Assembly (NCBI GenBank): GCA_019614645.1
Contig: JABWDB010000021.1
Location: 5,069,501-5,133,500, forward strand
Reading direction: 5' to 3'
From: Stratiolaelaps scimitus
Taxonomy: Eukaryota; Arthropoda; Arachnida; Mesostigmata; Laelapidae
DNA length: 64,000 nt
Both the position numbers and the translations under genes were made by a program. Under the pieces are notes generated by a model. The model had not been told where the DNA came from. It saw only the letters and a program-made list of their open reading frames with translations, and did not search any database. Positions 37,701 to 52,400 of this stretch are shown piece after piece (positions within the stretch are counted from its first letter, which is position 1; every line of letters begins with the position of its first letter).

Positions 37701-40252
37701 TCACGACAGGCCTGGGCGAGTTCATCGTTGGCGAAGTTTTCCAGCTCGATGCCAGGAAATATGTCAGAGAGAAGACCGTCAAACTGTCTACAGTCGCGAT
37801 AGGCGAGCTTGGATAAAGTGTTGAGACGTAATGCCCGAATAATAACAGCAGACTCCTCTTGTTCGCTGCAGTCTATTCGATCCACCCGGAAAAGACAACA
37901 TGTTACTAATCAGCGAGTCCCACAGCGGTTTCATCACGATGCGACAAAGGCGATCATGGTAAGAGTAATGGCAAAATTCAGTGGCTCTCTGTCGCCGTAC
38001 ACTGTCTATTGTGTTACCACTGCGTTAGGCTAGTGCAATAGTGCAGTTATAAAAAAAAAAACGAAACGGTTCATTAGGATTAAGCAAATATACATCGTAT
38101 CTGATTTTGTGTTCATTCTGTTACGGAAGTTGTTCGCTTTATAGCTGATCGCCCTTTCTCTTGAGAATAAAAACAGATGATCCTGTATCGTCATTGCACG
38201 ATTCCTCGGGATGGGAATTATTAATTACTGAGTTCGATATTAAAAGTCACATACAGGTTAAATATATCGACTGCTTAGAGCAATCTTAGCTACGACGCGA
38301 ATTAATGCAATGTACAAAATATTACGGCATGGACAAAATACACTTCATATATTACAGTTTATAAATGTTAAATATAACTAGAGGCAGTTCTGGGGTGCTT
38401 ATTTATAATAATTAATAATAATAAAAATTAGTGCTTTATTTCTATTGTTCGAAGTGTGTTGGCTGAATCTCAGCGTTGAGCATAAGTATCTTAATAAGCA
38501 ACAACAACAACTTGGTGGTTCTCAATTTTTTCGACACTTTCATTCTCAAAACGTAGAAGTTTACGGGTATCTTATGGAACATTAGACACCATAATAACAC
38601 CACACTACAATGATGAGTAAATTTATTAGAACTAAATATGAGCACTAGACTCTGCAATCCCTTGAATGCCAAACGTATCTAAACAATCTCAATATCAAGG
38701 ACTAACAAACTAGCAAGTTGGCAAGTACCTTTGCCGAGTGCAGCCTGACGTAACTGTGACCCGCAAGCCTGAATGACGCTTTTGAGACTCCGTAGTCCCC
38801 AATCATAATGTTGTTGCTCGGAGAGGAACTCCTTGGCCAGCGTGAATACGGCTACAAGTTTGGTACTAAGTACGTTCGAGTATCTAAATCCTTCGGCGTA
38901 GAGCAGCACTTGAGTAATGACAACATTATCGGGGACAGTCATGGCGACAGGTCGGAAGAGCTGCTTTAGGTTGTCGGGCAACTTCTGTCGGCCTCCGTAA
39001 CCTTTGCCGGCAGGATTCATGGTTACAAAGATGCCAGCATTCAGGTTGACGTCCACCTGCAGCCATGGAATTGGAAAATGTCTCTTTTGAAAGGTATTTA
39101 CAGCCAGGCCAGTAAGTAGGTCGCGCTATGTATGATGCATGATGGGTCGTATACTGTGCGTAAATGAAATAGCAGGGACAATCTGCCGTTACCGAGAATA
39201 TTGGCTGAGAGAACAGGTGGCAACCGCAAGAAAAATACAACAATATGTATTGGACCACTGAAATTGTTGGCAAACCCAAAAGAAGAAAAATTGTGTATTT
39301 CGAATAAAAGAAATTTAGAAGAAATAGATCTATGTGCTAACAAGTATGTTTTGTTGGGAAACCCAACCAAAGCACTAACCTGCTGGCCAGATAACGCTAC
39401 CAATTTCTTTTTGTCCTTCAGAGCATTCTGTATAGCCTGAATATGGACGGAGAGTGCGCTAAGGACACCTTCCTCTAGCCTGTTGAACTCGTCGAAACAG
39501 CCCCAGGCCCCACATTTCACCAACCCAATGAAGATCCGGTTCATTGACTTTACGTCAATTCCCTGTAAATTCGCATGAAATATACCATTTAGAAAATTGT
39601 TTACCTACAGAATCCTTATATATATATACATATATATATATAAGGGTTGTGTAGGTAAACAATTTTTTACATGGTATATATATATATATATATATATTCC
39701 TCACCTCGTCACAGTTGAAGACGAGCACCTGTCGTCCGAGGGCTGCGCCAAGCGCTTTAACCGACTCGGTCTTTCCTGTTCCGGCAGGCCCGTAGGGGTT
39801 GCCTCCCATACCCATCTTCATGCCCTGCGTGAGGGTGAGGAAACATTTGTCGGTAAGCGGCGTATGAACCAGCTTTGGAGCGTTCCCTTGATACTCGTAC
39901 GTATAATCAAATGCCGCGTCCAACATGTGAACGCGCACCAGATGGTCCTCCTTCCGCGTGTAGAATCGTAGCTGCTTCTGCCAACGCCAGTCGCTCAGTA
40001 CGGTGACGTTGTGCTCGATGAGCTGTTCAACGACATCCATGTTATGAATGATGTCGAGCACAAGCGCTTTCAGTTTAAGCGAGTGGAGATGATTCGTGAG
40101 GATTCCCAAACGAGAGGTATGCGACGAGAGCTTGCTTGTCAACTTTGAACGGAACTTCTCAAGCTGCTTCGACTCAATCGCTTTCTCGCAGTCTCGTGTA
40201 AAGCACAGCATTTCCGATAAACAGAGAACCTAAGCAAATTTTAGTAAAGAAA

Positions 40253-40288
<36 letters not shown>

Positions 40289-43200
40289 TTTAGAATTTAT
40301 ATCGGTGTAGGTAACATGGAAGAGCAATTTACCCATGCACACAAGGGTTTCAGTTTTATTGAATCTTTCCCCAGCAGTCTTGTCAATAAAGGAACATTCG
40401 ATTTTACTTTTAATCTATTGAAAATTATCGCCTTTGGAGGGGGACGACTGTCAATTTTTCCTCAATGAACGCTGCAATATAAAATGAGTCTGTGTGATAT
40501 CGGTATGCAGACCACAGACGCACCTGTGAGGGAAATTCATCGAGTCCAACCACAGCGGCTTCGTGGGCAAAGCATCGATGGGTCATATTTTGAAGGGTAC
40601 TTTGCATTTCCTTGGCAAGCTGTGCCAGCCAAACTTCGACCTCTCGAACCACCTTTACGGGTCTCTCCAGACGGACAGATTCTCCCTCCTGCGAAATCAT
40701 GGCTTGGATCTGTAGCTTGGACGAACCACCTTCCTCCCCGTCATTGAATTCTACCCGGTGAATACCTGAATTTTTTGAGAGGTAATATCCAAGAATGAGT
40801 CACATAGGCAAACTGTGTGCAAAATGAATGCAGACACTAATTCTTGAGAAATATTAGCTTTATATATAGATCGAATATCACTTTATAGCTTTAAATAGAA
40901 ATCGAATATCACTTTTGTACCTTTTTTTATGTAGTATTTCTTCTTATTATTAGGTTTATTTCTATGTTTGCCGTCATATGTAGTATGTGTATATATATAT
41001 ATGTATATCCTCGGAGGCCTAAGTATTCAAACCGCTTGTCACCTTCTCGAACTAGTTTAGCTTACCCGAAAACAGCTTTTTAAGATGTGACTGTATGATC
41101 TGTGGTCGGGTGGCCTGGCCGAGAATTTCGAGGAGGTCTTCGTCGCCAAGAAAGTAAAATCGTGGGAACTGGGCCCGCTTCACTTCGAGATACTGATTTA
41201 ACGCCTTTTGTGAGCGATTGAGCTGGTCAAGCGTACCGGTCAATGATTCCACGAGTCCCATCTGATTTGTCAGAAGCACCACCCGAGGATCGCGTTGAAT
41301 CCCACGCATAAGGTTCCTAAAGTGGGTACAGGCAGTAATCGTAGCAGATTTCATCGTCGACGACTGTACGCAAGCAACTGTCTATATTTTACACTCTCCC
41401 ATTTTGGTTACATTTCATACTGAGCAACATGAATCCGCAAGTACGAAAGTCGTTCATATCGACGTCCATTTCACTGGGTCGTAAATTATAGATCTGCGTC
41501 AATATCTGATTGACGTCACAGATAGAGGAGCTTTCATTAACTCAAGCGATGTTTAGGCTGAAATGAGCCTTACTTGAATTCTTCGCTAACCGAGTTGAAC
41601 CTGGCAGACTCGCTCGGAAGAGCCCCTTGGCCAAGAATCGGATCGAGATATGTCCATCGCCGTTGGACCTGTAAGTTATTTACATCGCTTAGTCCTATAT
41701 CGAATGTATACCATATTAGCGGCCAATTCCACCGTGCACAGTTGTAACGTCCTCACCTAAGATACTGTATTTAGATTCGAGAAATGCACTCATGCCATCG
41801 ACTGCCACTGAAAGAGGTGTCGGCTTCTGCACGACGCAGCAATGGACGAACCTGTTGCATGATGTAGAGCGCTGTGTCGAGTGTAGAGAGACGCTGGGCC
41901 CAAATATTCGCTCGGTCGGCAAAGTTGGGATAGAACGACGAGTCCTTCATGGCCTGGAGCAGGCATTGGTTATCACCAATTTTCGAGGTGACTTCGGCCC
42001 AGTCACGGATCAAGACAAGCGGCTCTGCATGAGAGTCCTGCTGCTCTACGAGCGAAAACTTGGCCATATTTGACCAGAGGTCCAACTCATTGAACGCCTC
42101 TCGGATGGTCACTTCGCCGTGGGCGCGATTATTGAGATCTGTCCGAAAAAATGACATGAAAGATGGTATTAAAACCGTGAAAATTACTGTGTAGCTAGCA
42201 AACGACAATGCAATCTTCTGCTAAAAAATTTATAATTAGTACTACATTTCTTTATCTTTATGAATCTCCTATTATAAATGTGCCGATTGTATTTTGCTGA
42301 TATGAATCCTCGGAGAATTTAAACGAGAACTCGATGAACTTCAAGTAGCACAACGATGGAGTTCTAGGGGTGTCGCGAGGAAATGAGATATTCGATATTA
42401 TCTACTCTGGCAGCGTACCTAGTGGTTCGTGCTTAACTTCTTCAATGACCCTTTCATAGTATCAACATCATATGTGCACCATGTAGCATCTTTTGCTGCT
42501 GCTGCTGTAGCAGCTTGCCACAGGATTTTTGTCAAACGAGAAAAACGGTGGGGATCGAACCCGTGCACCACCGTGTCTTCTTCGATTGCAAGACGCCACG
42601 CCACCAAAAGTTTATTTACATACCCCCAAAGGTTGGTCATCAAGCCGCAATGAAGCCGCGGCCAGCATGACGGGTTAGCAGGATTATGACAAGATGGGCA
42701 TAGTACGCATAAAAGATCATACTAAATGTATGCCTATAATGGATTTACATAATACATGTATATATATGTTAATAATAATAATAATTGTTTTTCGAGCTGA
42801 CCCTCAGCTGTTCCCCTATGTGACAGGCCTCAGCTCTTAACCTTTCAGGTATTACTATGAGGACCTGTCGGGGCCACCTTTGCTTATTCTCTTCCTTCCT
42901 CGTACCTGGCAAGAATCTTCTGTATATATATGTTATCCTAAGCAAACGGACGATGTAAGCAGATAATGATTAGAAAAATGCAATAACAATGTTTCACACG
43001 ATGAATGAACACGATTGTAGCATTTTGACAAAACAACGAAGTCGATCCAACTCCGAAGTGTATCGTGAAACACCTCCGTGGCACGGTCCACGGACCGGCA
43101 GTGTCGTCAAATTATTATCAGAGCACCAGTATTTATGGATACCGTGCCGTCACCAAGAGCTAGTCATTCCGCACGAAACCAATCGCTGTCAGAAGTTAAG

Positions 43201-46200
43201 GACGCTACTGCTGGTGACGAAGACAGACGCCGTATTGACAAACACAGACGATATAAAGAAGTGATAAGGAAGAGTTCCAAGATCGTAGTACAGCCAGGCG
43301 ACACGCGTAACACATCGCCCAGTTACACTCCAATTTTCACACTCACAGGTGGGTTTGCAAAAAAAACGAGGGGACGTGAAAGTCGGGCGCAGGAACGCTC
43401 CAATGTTAGCAGTAAAAACAGCCGGAAACAGGTTCGTGCATCACGAAAGGTGTCCAACGTCGCTCGGTGTCCTTCACCAGCCGAGTCTTCCGACAACGAG
43501 GGTAGCGGTGGTCGAGCCACCGCGGCAACAAAAGCCAACACCCGTAAACGAGACCGTAGCAGTGAACGAAGGGAGGCTGCAGAATCCGACGGAGAACACA
43601 CGATAGCAGAATCCGATAACCCAAGCAGTTATCAATTGGGCCACGTCAAATCGTCGGTGCCAACCGACCTTTCCAGCAGCTACTCGGTTCTGTCCCACAA
43701 GCTAACTGAAAATATCGGAGACCCGTGGAATCAGTCAAGGTATCAAATGCCCGGTGGGTTACCCCACGAATGTGATCGGACACATGGAAGGAAGCGAAGC
43801 AGGCGAAAGTGTCGCTGGGGCATAGCAGCCATGGTCAGTATACCCATCGTAGCGGTCGTTCTAATTGGGGTACTCGCTACGATTATCTATTTTTACCCTA
43901 TAGGCAGAAATGAATGCACAGAGGATGGGAAGCGGCTCTGCGAAATCGGCGGAGCCATCTGTGTTGTCCGGAGCGGGGAGAATCATTGCAAATGCGCTGA
44001 GTACGGCAAGCATTTTTTCGTTGATAAATGCGTATTCAAGTGTGAGCGTGATCCATTAGCGATGTGTCCCAGTGGGGTTTGTCATAGAAATGACTGTTTC
44101 GATGATGTGTACCAATTTGCGGGACCCTTTTATGCCATTACGTGTGGTAGGTCGATAACTATTGACAATGTAGAAATGTGCAATGTGACATGTGATGAAA
44201 TTGTGTCCGCTGTTTGCCCTCATGCCGGCAACAAACAGCCGAGCTTTTGCAAGGACCCTCATTCGGTCCCAAAGAGATTGAAAGAATTCATATGTCAGCT
44301 TAACGGTACCTCGGGCGGATTTCGAGAACTGACACCTGACGAAGCCAAGGAGTGTCGCAATAATCCAACGTGTATGCCGTTACAGTTATTCTACCCGTGT
44401 CTGGCCGGCTATGTGGATCAAGGATATGTGACATGTGTCAGCAAATGCGATCCACCAAATAATCAGACGAAAGCTCTGTCGCCTTACGGATTTTGCGTGT
44501 TTCAACAAAATGACTGTGACGAAGTTTTGACAAAATTGATGGCCGTCGTCAATCAAAGTGACATCGGATATTCCTATAATGACGTGACCTACAACAGCCG
44601 CATACGGCTGGCATCAGCACGCCTAGCAACATCTCCTAAGCTGCGGACGCTCTCATATCCACTTATGTATGTGTATGGGCACTTGCTAGATCAACATGAT
44701 GTTGATGTAGATGCGTCATTGACGGATGTTGAAGTTGCGAATTTCTCCAAGTTGATATTGGACGATAAAGCAGAGCTGCAAAGGCTACAGTCACTGTTCT
44801 CCGAGACGAAAAATTTAAGCGGTCTCCTCGAAGACCGGATGACAGGGGCAGATTATGTTAGCGAGGATCACTTCCTACGTATAGCGTATCTTGTATATCT
44901 TTTCAATTGCACTTCGTTTAACGATTGCCCACGGTTTGATCGAGCAAGCGATCAGATCTTAAGCTGGCTGAACAGAACCGCGTATTTGTGTGCCATTGCC
45001 AGAGTAGTGTTCTTCTTAAACCACACGATTGACGCCAGCTGGTCGCAACCCATGGCTTATATGCGACAAGTGACACCTTCTACTAAAATACTGAGCACCG
45101 TGTACTACCCATCATTCGTGGCAGATCTTATAAACAAGGCTCGTGTCGTAACGAATTCTAGGCAGTTGAGCGATGCCACCTTTAACCACAGCACGGCGTT
45201 GTGTCACGAAGCTGAGAACTCGTCAAAAATCGTTGACGCAACTCACATCGCTTTGTCAATGCCGTTATACGAACTGTTTCGGTCGACAGATCGAAGAGCG
45301 GCAACTCCCGAAGGTCTAATCAAGTTCGCAGTGATACTTGCAGAAACGAAGTCGGTAAAAGAAGTTATTTGTCACGATGGCAGAATAATTCCCACCGCTG
45401 AGTGTGAGGTACGCCTCTATTTAGCATTTCTAGCCTTTATGCCTCCTCCCAGCGACGCGGAAGTAAAACTGGCAGGAAGCGAGGATAAGGCGGTGGTGTA
45501 TTTTACACTGCGAACAGTGATGCGCCTTCAGGTGCGGTTCGGCCCGAGGGCATCTCCTTTCACAGATCAATCCGAGCAACGTGCCGACGCGAGAGAAGTC
45601 GCGGAGGCGGCTCAACACTTCATAGACAAATGTATGCAGAGCTAGAGTAAGGGACGCCACTTCGATTTGAAGGAAGAAGTAGTACATTGCCAACAGGTGT
45701 TTGGTGAGATCTCTAGATCTTCTCTGTACCAAAATGCGCACGCTGGGAATATTCGTTCCAGGTTGGCCCCCAGCCTTTACCTTATGTGTATCCGTGGAGA
45801 GGTAACATACCAAAGACGTCCGCTGAACATTTTAAAGGGTTAGAGTTTTTATATATATATATATATGTACATTTTGAATAGTGGTGAATTAATTACATAA
45901 TAAATGATATGTTCCTATGTATATATGGCACAGATATGCACCGCATCTCTTACCTGTATGACTATGTTTTCATTTTAGCATGGCATGGCGTCCTCGACAA
46001 TTTCTCCAGATTAATTTAACGAAGGTGTCAAGTCAAGCCAAATAATTAAAGCTTTAATTAAGACAAAATGGTTCCTTCCCGCTTTTCATATGCCCGCTCA
46101 AAAAAAACACTCATTGCTGACCGCTGCAGTTGCGACTTCAGCGCAACGAAGAAAGCGACATGACAACTGTTTTGTTGTTGGATCTTCAAGCAACTAGAGT

Positions 46201-49200
46201 ACATCTCAACTGTTTGCCCAAAACCGCAGAATTTGCGTCGCATTTGCACAACTTGAATGGCTATTACCATAAAATGTGTGAGCTGTAGCAAGCTGGGCTG
46301 AGGCGGGCACAGATGCATTTGCAGTCTTCTCGTCCGTGGACAGGCATTTGCGAACTTTGAAAAATCAAAAACGCCGATCCTCTGAGCTGCCTTGGCTAAT
46401 ACCGTTATATTGTCTGATTCGATGCATACGCCTAATGTTGAGTCATGCTAAACGCGTCCCTTCTTCTACTGTAGATCATTCGATGAGTTTACTCAATGTT
46501 GATATTCGAATGAAAGCCACTGACGTGCTTCGGGGATCAGCGCTTCGCGGGGAGGTAATTGTTTCCATTGAAAGTGCTACAAGCTTTTACGCGCAACGAA
46601 CAATAGACGGGAAACGATAATAATATTATTAACGGAGAACGAGGTTCCGAACAAGTGACATTAGTTAATAGGGCTGTCGCCCTAGCTGACGTCACCTATA
46701 AGGGACTAACCGTCGTTTAGGTGATTAACCGCAGCAACCTTATGCTCGCGTTTCTCTTCGTTAACATCCCATCAAATGCGTCTTACTCGGTGTTCTCGCT
46801 ATGGCGCTGGTGACTTCAAAGATCGACAGGGAAAGTGGCATAAGTAGACATGTAGTAATTAATTAATTGTAAAATGTCTGGTTCAGCGCGGTAGTTCTGG
46901 TCACTGGTGCCTCAGGCTATATGCGACAAGCCTCCGGGCATGAACGATCTAGAAAGAATGTACGACCTGCCTTACTCAGGAGCAGCTACTGAAAGTAGAA
47001 TGTATTCTTTCATAAAGGTCAAATGATCGTATAATAGAATGCAATATGTGAATTACACTAATATCTATCTGGTCAATTCTTATCCCACTGACATATTGCC
47101 AGTCGATTCCTGTCTCGCAATTCTGTGTCAGCCGAGGAACATAGGTCTGACAAAGCATCGTCGCAAATGATGCGAAAGTGACCAGGACAGAATGTTGGAA
47201 TATCTCGAGGGGCAAGTACTGGGGCGCAAATTGTGACGAACGGATGAGTAGTTAGAAGGCGGAGAACATGCTTATTTATTATAGAACATGTTTATTCCTC
47301 ACACAAATATAAACATTACTACAAAACGAATGTGTATTATGCTGTTATTAACAATTACTATAATAAATTGAACATAACGCGCTAGAGGTCAGGATGATAG
47401 GGTGGGTTCCTCACAGTAGACGCACAAACTTCAACTCACTTCGTGTTCGCTACCCAGTCAGTACACGTCTCTCGACAGCCACTGTGCCATCTTGTGGATC
47501 TGTCTTCAAATATCCTCGACCGACCCGACTCTCTGCTCTATCCCAACGTCCCAAGAAGTCCGAGTGTCCTTCCTTTGATTATTCAAGGGTAGTTAGCATA
47601 GTAAGGGCCGCGTCATCACACCCATAGTCCATAGTACATGTGGAAAGATGTGTATTCGTTTGAAAGGGGGCCCAGCCCACACAAGGATATCTTCCCTTTT
47701 GTCCCTGCTGTCGAAATAGGTCCAGGCGCCGCGCTGAGACACCTGACTGTTATCTGCGAGTGAGTCCGTTGCAAACATTGCATCGTTGCAACTCGGAGTC
47801 GTTCGCGTGACCTGGCCGTGCTTCTCCGCCACGAATGAGCCCCGATTCGTTATATTTTAGTGGGCATTGACAGACGGGTCCACTCTGCATCCGACGATTT
47901 TCATAATTCAATTCAACAGCAACAAACGTAGCGACTACTCTTCTATGGCAGCATAAAGCACAAGTGTTACTTCACACCTAGGGCTGTGGCAAATATAATG
48001 ACCTTGAGATTGTATTGCAAGTCCCGAATAGATAACATATCTTAAAATGAATGACTACGACATAAGGCCAGAAAACTTTTGTCATTGCCATCCCTGCATA
48101 CAGCGTATAGGTGCTCGGCCATCCATTGGTAAAAGACCCCTCCGGTTTCCAGCCTCGTTCGCTTAAAGGTTAACTTCAGGCGTCTTTTAGCTCGGAGAAC
48201 TGCGAACTTTCTATGGTTGGAAGCAGTAGACGTGAGCTGCCTTCGTAAGTTAAAAACATATGGGCTGACAGGGTGTGTGTGAAATAGCCTTCGGATGACG
48301 ACAACAACAAATGCTATCGAAGGAGTAAGATATGAATGGGGAGCATGGATGTATTTGGATGTGAGGTTTGAAATTAGTATAAGCATTTAATTAAGGGGAC
48401 CATCCTAGTGACCAAAGGCTCTCAATACGTAATAAAGACGTAGCAGAATTACAATTAATCGTAACTAATTTTTACCATTCCTCTTCACAGCAAGGCATGT
48501 ATTAGAGGACCTTTCTCAGTCGTTGATCGAATCGAGTCAAGGACCTTCGCTTCGCTTATTTTTTCTTATTTCGGATGGTGTAGCGTGCTTTAAGCACTGA
48601 TGCATGGCAAAACTACTTTAATGACAATAAATTCCGCATTAATAATTCTGCGCTTCATACATTTCATCAAGGACTGGGTATGAAGAGGCTATATCAGCGA
48701 ATACTATTTCGGGGAAAATCTGAATGGACATAGACTCGCTATGTCCACTTCGTCTGAGTCATGGTCGATGCCACGCCGCGGCAGCACACAACACAGTTCG
48801 TCTCGTCGATGCTCGGACACATTGAGTTGCTCAGTTTACTTAGCCGCCAAATAATCGCATATTATAAACGAATGGAAATCGAGACAATATCAGATCGTGG
48901 TGAAATCCAATTAGTCCGACCATTAATCCATGCGAGTACACAATAGCTCTTTGTATCTACTAAGGTCCTGTTCACCTACAGGGATCAGAATAGCAACCCA
49001 TTCAGACACATGGGCACCTTTTCAGTGATACACTCGGTGGGTCCAAAGCAAGAGCTAACGAGGGCAGTTTACATCTCGGCTATTTTTGTCTTGCGGCCGA
49101 AGATCCTTTGCCCTCTAGTGTTGCCAGCTAACAATATATGCCTTCTCTATACGAGGTTGGTGTAATTGGTGTTTGCGAAGGTTCGACCGCTACGGAGTAA

Positions 49201-49388
49201 CAGATAAGTAAATTAAAACAAAAAACGCTTCTACTTACGACATGAATGGAGATCAATGAAATCAAGATCCAAAATAAGAAGCGCCTAAACAAGGCATGGG
49301 TAGCACTCATCCAAGCTGTGCCTTTTAATGCTGACAGCAGAACTATTACAGAGCTCGAAGCTACCTATGTTGGCCGATAAAATAATAG

Positions 49389-49425
<37 letters not shown>

Positions 49426-52400
49426 GTGGTGAGTGGTGGAAGCAAGGTCACCTTTTTTATGCAACAAAGTTGTCGGAAAAACATGATTTCTTGATGGTCC
49501 GAATCGCAACTCGATCGATCCGAAGATATATCATTGTATCACAGCGCGTATCGAGTTCGAGACCTTACAAGGTAAACATTTCGTTTGAATCGATGTGTTG
49601 CCAGTACAGCACGGCATTCCGTCAAAAAACCACACTCCGATACTTGACGCACCAGCACAGAATCATACGACAGACCCAATACTCAACCCACTTGATAGTA
49701 AACTCGTTGCTCCCTTGTTGCTGCATCGATGTTTGTACATCCGCAGAATTTCGACAGACCTGTGAGTGAATCAGGCGTGACACGCCTTCGAAGGAGACGT
49801 CGTTAACGCTTGTACTGAGCGACTGCGGTCTGTCAAAGTTAAACATCCTGCTGATTATCCTGGTGGTTATATGTGGCAAGGTAATTGTCGCGTGGGATTA
49901 CCCATGTGGTGAATAATGTGTGCTGAGCGTTTGTCAAAAAGCCTCAGCCATTATGAATTATGAAGCGAAGTATTTGAACAGATGAAACATATATCCGTTC
50001 CAAAACGAGTCCGTTCAGTCAAACGAGTTGCCTCATTGCTACATTACAATTGTGGTACAATTACATAATTAGACTTTTGAAGTGGCAAAATGATATTGCC
50101 ATAAAATATGCTGCTGTGCTAACAACAATTTTTGTGGGAGGTGTCGGTAAAATTGTATACAATAAATTGAATGCCTAAAACTCTGCTCTGCTGAATGTCG
50201 ATGCTCGGGTCTAAAGAAGGCGGTACCTTAATGTATATCTGTTAAAGGGCGTAGATCTCTGAAAACTCAAGCGGCTGCTTGGTCAAATTCACGCGTACGA
50301 CACAAGAGATCTCGGGAAGAACACTACTACTTCTCAGAGTGGGGAAACATTTCGGACACCCTGTACAGAAGTTTTGTAGTGCCGTTAGATGGGAGGGGTT
50401 CAACTTCTGAAGTTAAGGCCAGGCTTAGCAAAAATCACAGCCAAGATCCTACTATAACACACCTTTGAGCTGGTCAGCGTTGTCCAATAAAGCTGATTTT
50501 GCTTGTAAAAAGTCTCTGAATAGGAGTTTGTCGACGGTTTTGGGTGAGATCTGAGTGAGACTGAATAGTTCTGCCCAGTGTTGCGCTGAAAACTCCTCGC
50601 CTTTGCAAAACTTGAGAACGGTGAGCATTTCCCGGTAGGAGTCGATCTGGGCAAACAATGGACCAGTAACCGCGCCCTCTTCAATATCTTTTAAACGACG
50701 ACTCCAATCGCCCAATAGGTTCTCGAAGCGGTGCAGACGACCCCTGAGGCATGAAAACAAAGTGAACGTGTTGTGTTAATCTTTGATCTATCTCAAATAT
50801 TTAATAAATACTATAGATTATCATTATACTTATATAATTACTTATCTTATTGTAGGAATAATTTCAGTTTGATTTGTATGTGGACTGATACAGTATCATA
50901 GGTGAATATGGCCACACTCTTATTGCTAGAAATAAGACGGCCATCTTCTTTCAAAAGAACAATATTTCGTTTTCTCCGTTGGCTGTAATGTAAATTGGAT
51001 GGAACATATCTTTGATGAAACATATTTTTGATTTCAAACATGATTTTCTCGACAGCAGCGAGACATGTCCAAGAGACGTCTCGGTTGCATAAAAATCTAT
51101 TTCGGAACGAATTCATTCAAACTATTATTGTCGTCATTGGGGACAAGAGGGGAAATTTTCCTGTGAAATAGAAGCGCTGTGAGGAGCGACTATAATGGGC
51201 AAACTATTTCACAATAGCAACTAGTTTTTTACAAGATTAATTACTTCTAAAAGTGTTCTTAGCTCTACGCTTAGAATCGTTACAAATTTCCCCTAGCTGC
51301 TGTTAGCAACACAGATTAAGCTGTAGCTGAAAAACGTGAGGGGGCACTGCATTGGAGAATCTTGCATCGTCGGGAGATTCTGTTTATGATTTCATCCTGG
51401 ACCTGTAGAATTAAAAGAGCATCTTGAGCATCTTTTTCACTGAGCAAGCACGGCAACAGCTCATTTGAGTAAATATTCATGCAGCATATATATATATATA
51501 TATATGCAATAATTGAATGAAATACACTTTCACATCTTGCGATTGTTGTTCGTTTACGCTTACTCACAGAAAAAGGTTATTATTTAATACGCGTAAGCTA
51601 TGTTTACCACTATGGCTGTTTATACTCAAATGTGAGCCATTGTTGTTAATTCGCCTGAAACCTTTAGCTAGTGAAATATCAAGCGAACTTCATCTGCTCA
51701 AGGGTTAAATGTGGGATAAAATCATATATACATAGCTTATTTATCACAGCGTATTCCCACACACCTGATGATAACCCACTCCTCGTCGGCCATTTTGTCA
51801 ATGTCGCTCTCGAATTCTTCGAACATTAACCACACCTTCTCCTCATCTTCAAACTCCTTTGCCATTGCTTCAAGATCGATAACATCTGGCGGTTTCAGAC
51901 CAAAGTGACCAGTTTCCTCTCTGTAATCATCAAAGCGAATTGTGCAACACGCGATTATTAGAGTCACATGAATGGGGAAGAGATACACTCTAAGCAGATG
52001 ATGGTGTTAGCAGGCAGAGGCGTTTTGTCATCCACGTCAACCCGCCTGCACCGGATCGGCCCACTTTCATGGAAATTGGAAGGTGTCTCTGGTGGTGTCC
52101 GTGCGTTTGAAGAAAATTTCCTCCTCTCAAAAAAAAAACAGTGATATGAAGGGAATTCAACTACGTAGAGTTCAAATTTGTTACAATCAGATAAATCGGC
52201 TCGATCAGATACTCACATCAGCTCATCCTTAGTCTTGAGTAAGGCATTAAGCTCCAGCCGGAACTCCTTAAGCAGTTGTGACGCCTGCTCAAAATTGTCC
52301 CGCTTCTTTGGTCGGCTGTTCTTCCAACGTTGTCCGAATCGGACGACGTCACTGTCAAAATTGTCCATCTTGGTTAGCACGTTGGCTTTCAGTATTTCAG

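Larger units (their letters stand above)
42139..50462 (-). other. 8.3-kb DYNC2H1 intron hosting an opposite-strand gene
   Basis: Bounded by the GTGTGT donor after 50463 and the acceptor before 42138, with the split Asp codon in phase. The nested gene is at 43135-45645 on the plus strand. A tRNA-like segment lies at 42541-42610. The remaining 4.5 kb (45905-50462) has a (TA)n tract and only short open frames with no domain I can support. Confidence 0.85.

Noticed and set aside
42541..42610. A functional tRNA gene
   Set aside because: The B box is perfect but the T stem pairs at only three positions and no convincing anticodon stem forms.
46058..46318. Transposase fragment on the minus strand, related to 21369-21563
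   Set aside because: The two frames share only a short CGF-Q motif and an underlying stretch of similar bases. That is too little to name an element.
48042..48386. Fragment of a non-LTR retrotransposon (arginine-rich linker before a reverse transcriptase)
   Set aside because: The minus-strand frame has a vaguely similar basic stretch, but no catalytic motif is present and the match is too loose to report as a feature.
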